A stretch of DNA of 50,594 nt from Muribaculaceae bacterium (GTDB lineage Bacteria; Bacteroidota; Bacteroidia; Bacteroidales; Muribaculaceae), in the NCBI GenBank assembly GCA_029060285.1, contig JAIDUH010000053.1, positions 1 to 50,594 of the forward strand, given 5' to 3'. The notes under the pieces are model-generated. The model did no database searches, was not told the origin of the DNA, and saw only the letters and a list, made by a program, of their open reading frames with translations. Position numbers and translations under genes: made by a program. Each line of letters starts with the position of its first letter. The stretch's first letter is position 1. Below are positions 48,683-50,594 of this stretch, in pieces.

Positions 48683-49726
48683 TTACATCTCGTTCACCAC
48701 ACCTGCGAAAAGTATCGCACCGGTACTTATCTCATCTATGACAAATATAAATGGACGGTCAGCCGTGAAGTCAATTGTTCCGTCGGGATTAGTTTGAGTA
48801 GAAAACCAACCGGCAGATGTGACAGCCGCAGCTTCCGAACCTGCTTCATCTACTTTTAGAATTGCACTATGCCTCACTTTCAGCAAATTTCCCGGAAGGT
48901 CGTCGCAAATACGGTCGTAAGAGGTTCCCTTGGCAAAATTGGATTCAAAGCCAATTGATTTAAGGGCATCGTTCAGTAATAAACCGTCACAGCCTATAGT
49001 GAATCTCGGGATCTTGACGAGAATTCTGCTGTTTGAGACTAGATACCTTAATTTTTTCCACGATTCGGGAGTAAGGCTTGCGACAAACTCGTCCACCGGG
49101 CCGTCGGGCAGAATGACAGTCATGGAAAACGCATTATTACCATAAGGGAGGTGAACCACCTTTACTCCATCAGCAATGCCTCCATTTCTGTCTATTTGTC
49201 CCGACATCATTTCGACTGTAACATTTTTGCCGGAGGCATTTGTGAAGCATGCCTTGGAAGTTAGGCTGACGTCAAAGGGTTCTGACCAGAGTCCACGGAA
49301 ATAAACAGCATTTGCCAGCATTGCATTTGTTCTGGGGATTGCCCCTTCTTCAAAGATCTTGCCGATGAGATTCTCCGTGGCATCCTTTACCCAGTCGTTG
49401 ATCTGTCTGGTTGACTGGTCCGAGTACATATCACACTGATAAGAAGGTGCGTTGAAATATCTTGACACCGCTTTTGAGAAGTCTCCGCCAATTACGACCT
49501 TGTTGTCATACCATACCGAGTTTGATTCCTTGAACTGCACGGTATTGTCGACATCGACAAGACTCTCCGACATGAGTTTCATCAATTCTGACAGTTCATC
49601 CACTGTTGCCTCGCGACCAAGCAGTGCCTTGATCATATTGGCGCGTACCACGTCGTCGGAACCTTCCGCAAGCATTGACATGCACACGGACACGCTGTAT
49701 GGAGATACCATGAAAAGTTTCCTCAT
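48683..49726 (-). CDS. Serpin lacking its N-terminal region
   Basis: A 347-residue serpin starting V-S-P-Y-S-V-S-V-C-M-S-M-L-A-E-G-S. The core strands, the hinge V-D-E-A-G-S-E-A-A-A-V-T-S-A and the C-terminal F-T-A-D-R-P-F-I-F-V-I are all intact, so the reactive loop could still trap a serine or cysteine protease. It begins at helix B: the signal peptide and helix A that a serpin of about 400 residues should have are absent. A lipoprotein signal lies just upstream in another reading frame. It is either a damaged gene or a shortened protein that stays in the cytoplasm. Confidence 0.8.
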   Translation of the reverse strand: MRKLFMVSPYSVSVCMSMLAEGSDDVVRANMIKALLGREATVDELSELMKLMSESLVDVDNTVQFKESNSVWYDNKVVIGGDFSKAVSRYFNAPSYQCDMYSDQSTRQINDWVKDATENLIGKIFEEGAIPRTNAMLANAVYFRGLWSEPFDVSLTSKACFTNASGKNVTVEMMSGQIDRNGGIADGVKVVHLPYGNNAFSMTVILPDGPVDEFVASLTPESWKKLRYLVSNSRILVKIPRFTIGCDGLLLNDALKSIGFESNFAKGTSYDRICDDLPGNLLKVRHSAILKVDEAGSEAAAVTSAGWFSTQTNPDGTIDFTADRPFIFVIDEISTGAILFAGVVNEM

Positions 49727-49790
49727 ATTCCTGAGTGCAGGCGGCCAGGAACAAAAGGGAGGAATTGTGACAATATGTAATATTTTTCAA
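49727..49790 (-). pseudogene. Remnant of a serpin lipoprotein signal, out of frame
   Basis: From a TTG at 49790 the minus strand reads M-K-N-I-T-Y-C-H-N-S-S-L-L-F-L-A-A-C-T-Q-E, a plausible lipoprotein signal with the lipobox L-A-A-C. It is one frame away from the serpin ORF and joins it without helix A. This suggests a deletion of roughly 150-180 bases that also shifted the frame. Confidence 0.6.
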
Positions 49791-49813
49791 AACGAAAATG
49801 CAGATATATTTAA

Positions 49814-49836
49814 GGGATGCACGAGCCGTGCGTCCC
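49814..49836. repeat. REP-like palindrome
   Basis: GGGATGCACG, a three-base loop and CGTGCGTCCC form a 10-bp stem with one G-U pair. The sequence resembles interspersed palindromes of Bacteroidales genomes. On the minus strand it may also terminate the Tat-protein transcript. Confidence 0.6.
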
Positions 49837-49857
49837 TACAACTCAAATATTCACTGA

Positions 49858-50415
49858 TCAATATTTTATATGATATATACAGGAAGGGTCGCCTCGCAGT
49901 ACAGAAGCTACGACAGTCACTTCCACCGGGTGCTCATAGACGTAAGAGAACATCTTTTCTGCAAAACCTTCCGAACAAAAGCATAAGGCCGGGAAGAGTT
50001 TATCGGAACTGTTCTTTAGAAGCGGACAAACACAAACAGGTTTATTTTCATCCACTATAAGCATACGCTTTGCGCCGTCCTCCTTTACAATCCAACCCCA
50101 AGCGTTTTGAAGGAATTCTATAAATTCGGTTGGTTTTCCAATATATGGCTTCACCATTTCAGGCACTGCAAGCAGATCATGGTGAGCCTGGGAGGTTGAC
50201 TTGACTATATTTCTAAGTTGGGAATCCGAAAGATTATTCTTGTCCAAAGAATCAAGAAGTTCTGTTATCCATTGAAGAGCGAAAGCCTCATCCTTGTTTA
50301 TCTCAGGATTTTTATCGACCTCACCGGCCTTAGCAGTAGAATCGAAAGCTGAACCAAACCAACAAGCACAAGCCAAGCCTGCACATCCTTTTATAAATCC
50401 ACGTCGAGTCGTCAT
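49858..50415 (-). CDS. Tat-exported cysteine-containing protein (185 aa)
   Basis: A 185-residue protein with a twin-arginine signal (M-T-T-R-R-G-F-I-K-G, residues 1-30). The mature part is helical, then has C-V-C-P-L-L-K and A-L-C-F-C-S-E-G-F and a final G-D-P-S-C-I-Y-H-I-K-Y. The cysteine pattern near the C-terminus recalls V4R- or ATC-hydrolase-type small-molecule binding folds, but the assignment is weak. Tat export implies folding, and often cofactor binding, before transport. It is 17 bases downstream of the partial gene and likely in one operon. Confidence 0.65.
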   Translation of the reverse strand: MTTRRGFIKGCAGLACACWFGSAFDSTAKAGEVDKNPEINKDEAFALQWITELLDSLDKNNLSDSQLRNIVKSTSQAHHDLLAVPEMVKPYIGKPTEFIEFLQNAWGWIVKEDGAKRMLIVDENKPVCVCPLLKNSSDKLFPALCFCSEGFAEKMFSYVYEHPVEVTVVASVLRGDPSCIYHIKY

Positions 50416-50432
50416 AACCTTAATTTTATTTC

Positions 50433-50594
50433 TTATTTCACTATCTTCAATACTTGTCTTACAAATTCTTCCGGAGTAGAGGGATACGGAACCTCACCAA
50501 AATTTGAATGGCCATTGTTATAGGTATATCCTAATACCCATACAGGATCAATACCATCCCAGTTTAGGGAACGTTCAAGAGTATATAGACGGTA
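50433..50594 (-). CDS. Unknown protein, C-terminal fragment (cut by window edge)
   Basis: The last 53 codons of a leftward gene whose start is outside the window. The visible end reads Y-R-L-Y-T-L-E-R-S-L-N-W-D-G-I-D-P-V-W, later F-G-E-V-P-Y-P-S-T-P-E-E-F-V-R-Q-V-L-K-I-V-K. No family is recognised. It is followed after 17 bases by the Tat-exported protein, so a joint operon is likely. Confidence 0.6.
   Translation of the reverse strand, partial: YRLYTLERSLNWDGIDPVWVLGYTYNNGHSNFGEVPYPSTPEEFVRQVLKIVK

Noticed and set aside
1..50594. CRISPR arrays, tRNA or rRNA genes
   Set aside because: No spaced repeat of 24-40 bases with regular spacers and no cloverleaf or rRNA-like sequence was recognised by eye. 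The heptamer array at 33759 has no spacers.

Overview
The window is Bacteroidales chromosome, probably a gut Muribaculaceae- or Bacteroides-like organism; the family is an inference. The evidence is SusC/SusD-type glycan uptake genes, Bacteroidales lipoprotein signals, weak ribosome binding sites, and many promoters of the Bacteroidetes form TTTG, 20 bases, then TAnnTTTG. It divides into an almost complete siphovirus-type prophage (left edge to about 35.6 kb) and host DNA (35.6-50.6 kb).

Prophage. A tyrosine recombinase tail (1-114) opens the window. A leftward lysogeny and stability arm follows: hicAB, a small ORF, and two XRE regulators flanking a four-helix membrane protein. Divergent from it run the early genes: small proteins, an excisionase-like HTH, a DUF4373-type replication protein with a lambda-like repeat plus AT-rich tract inside its gene, and a coupled second tyrosine recombinase. 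Two more hicAB cassettes follow, each with its own promoter and with a shared terminator sequence. The late operon (8.45-35.5 kb) is in HK97 order: HNH nuclease, possible cos region, TerS, TerL, portal, prohead protease, capsid, connectors, tail terminator, tail tube, a G/GT chaperone pair joined by a -1 frameshift site, tape measure, distal tail protein, a 2,898-residue repeat-built fibre with an S74 chaperone end, an accessory fibre, small ORFs, then holin, GH108 endolysin and a spanin-like lipoprotein. A reversed 55-codon membrane ORF is inserted between the chaperones and the tape measure.

Host part. A leftward GH28 gene diverges from a thioredoxin-fold gene. A polysaccharide utilisation locus follows: a surface lipoprotein, SusC, SusD and a GH30 hydrolase, with no regulator in view. 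Leftward genes then encode a PagL-like outer-membrane barrel coupled to a lipoprotein, a serpin that has lost its N-terminus, a Tat-exported cysteine-rich protein and the end of an unidentified gene. A 203-bp MITE-like element with perfect 20-bp terminal inverted repeats lies between the lipoprotein and the serpin.

The points most worth a second look are: the possible origin in the replication gene (5081-5190), the triple hicAB set with its duplicated terminator, the shared linker motif in the two repressors around the membrane protein, the chaperone frameshift with its reversed moron ORF, the recurring junction module of the giant fibre, the 13-unit heptamer array at 33.8 kb, the MITE-like element and the damaged serpin.
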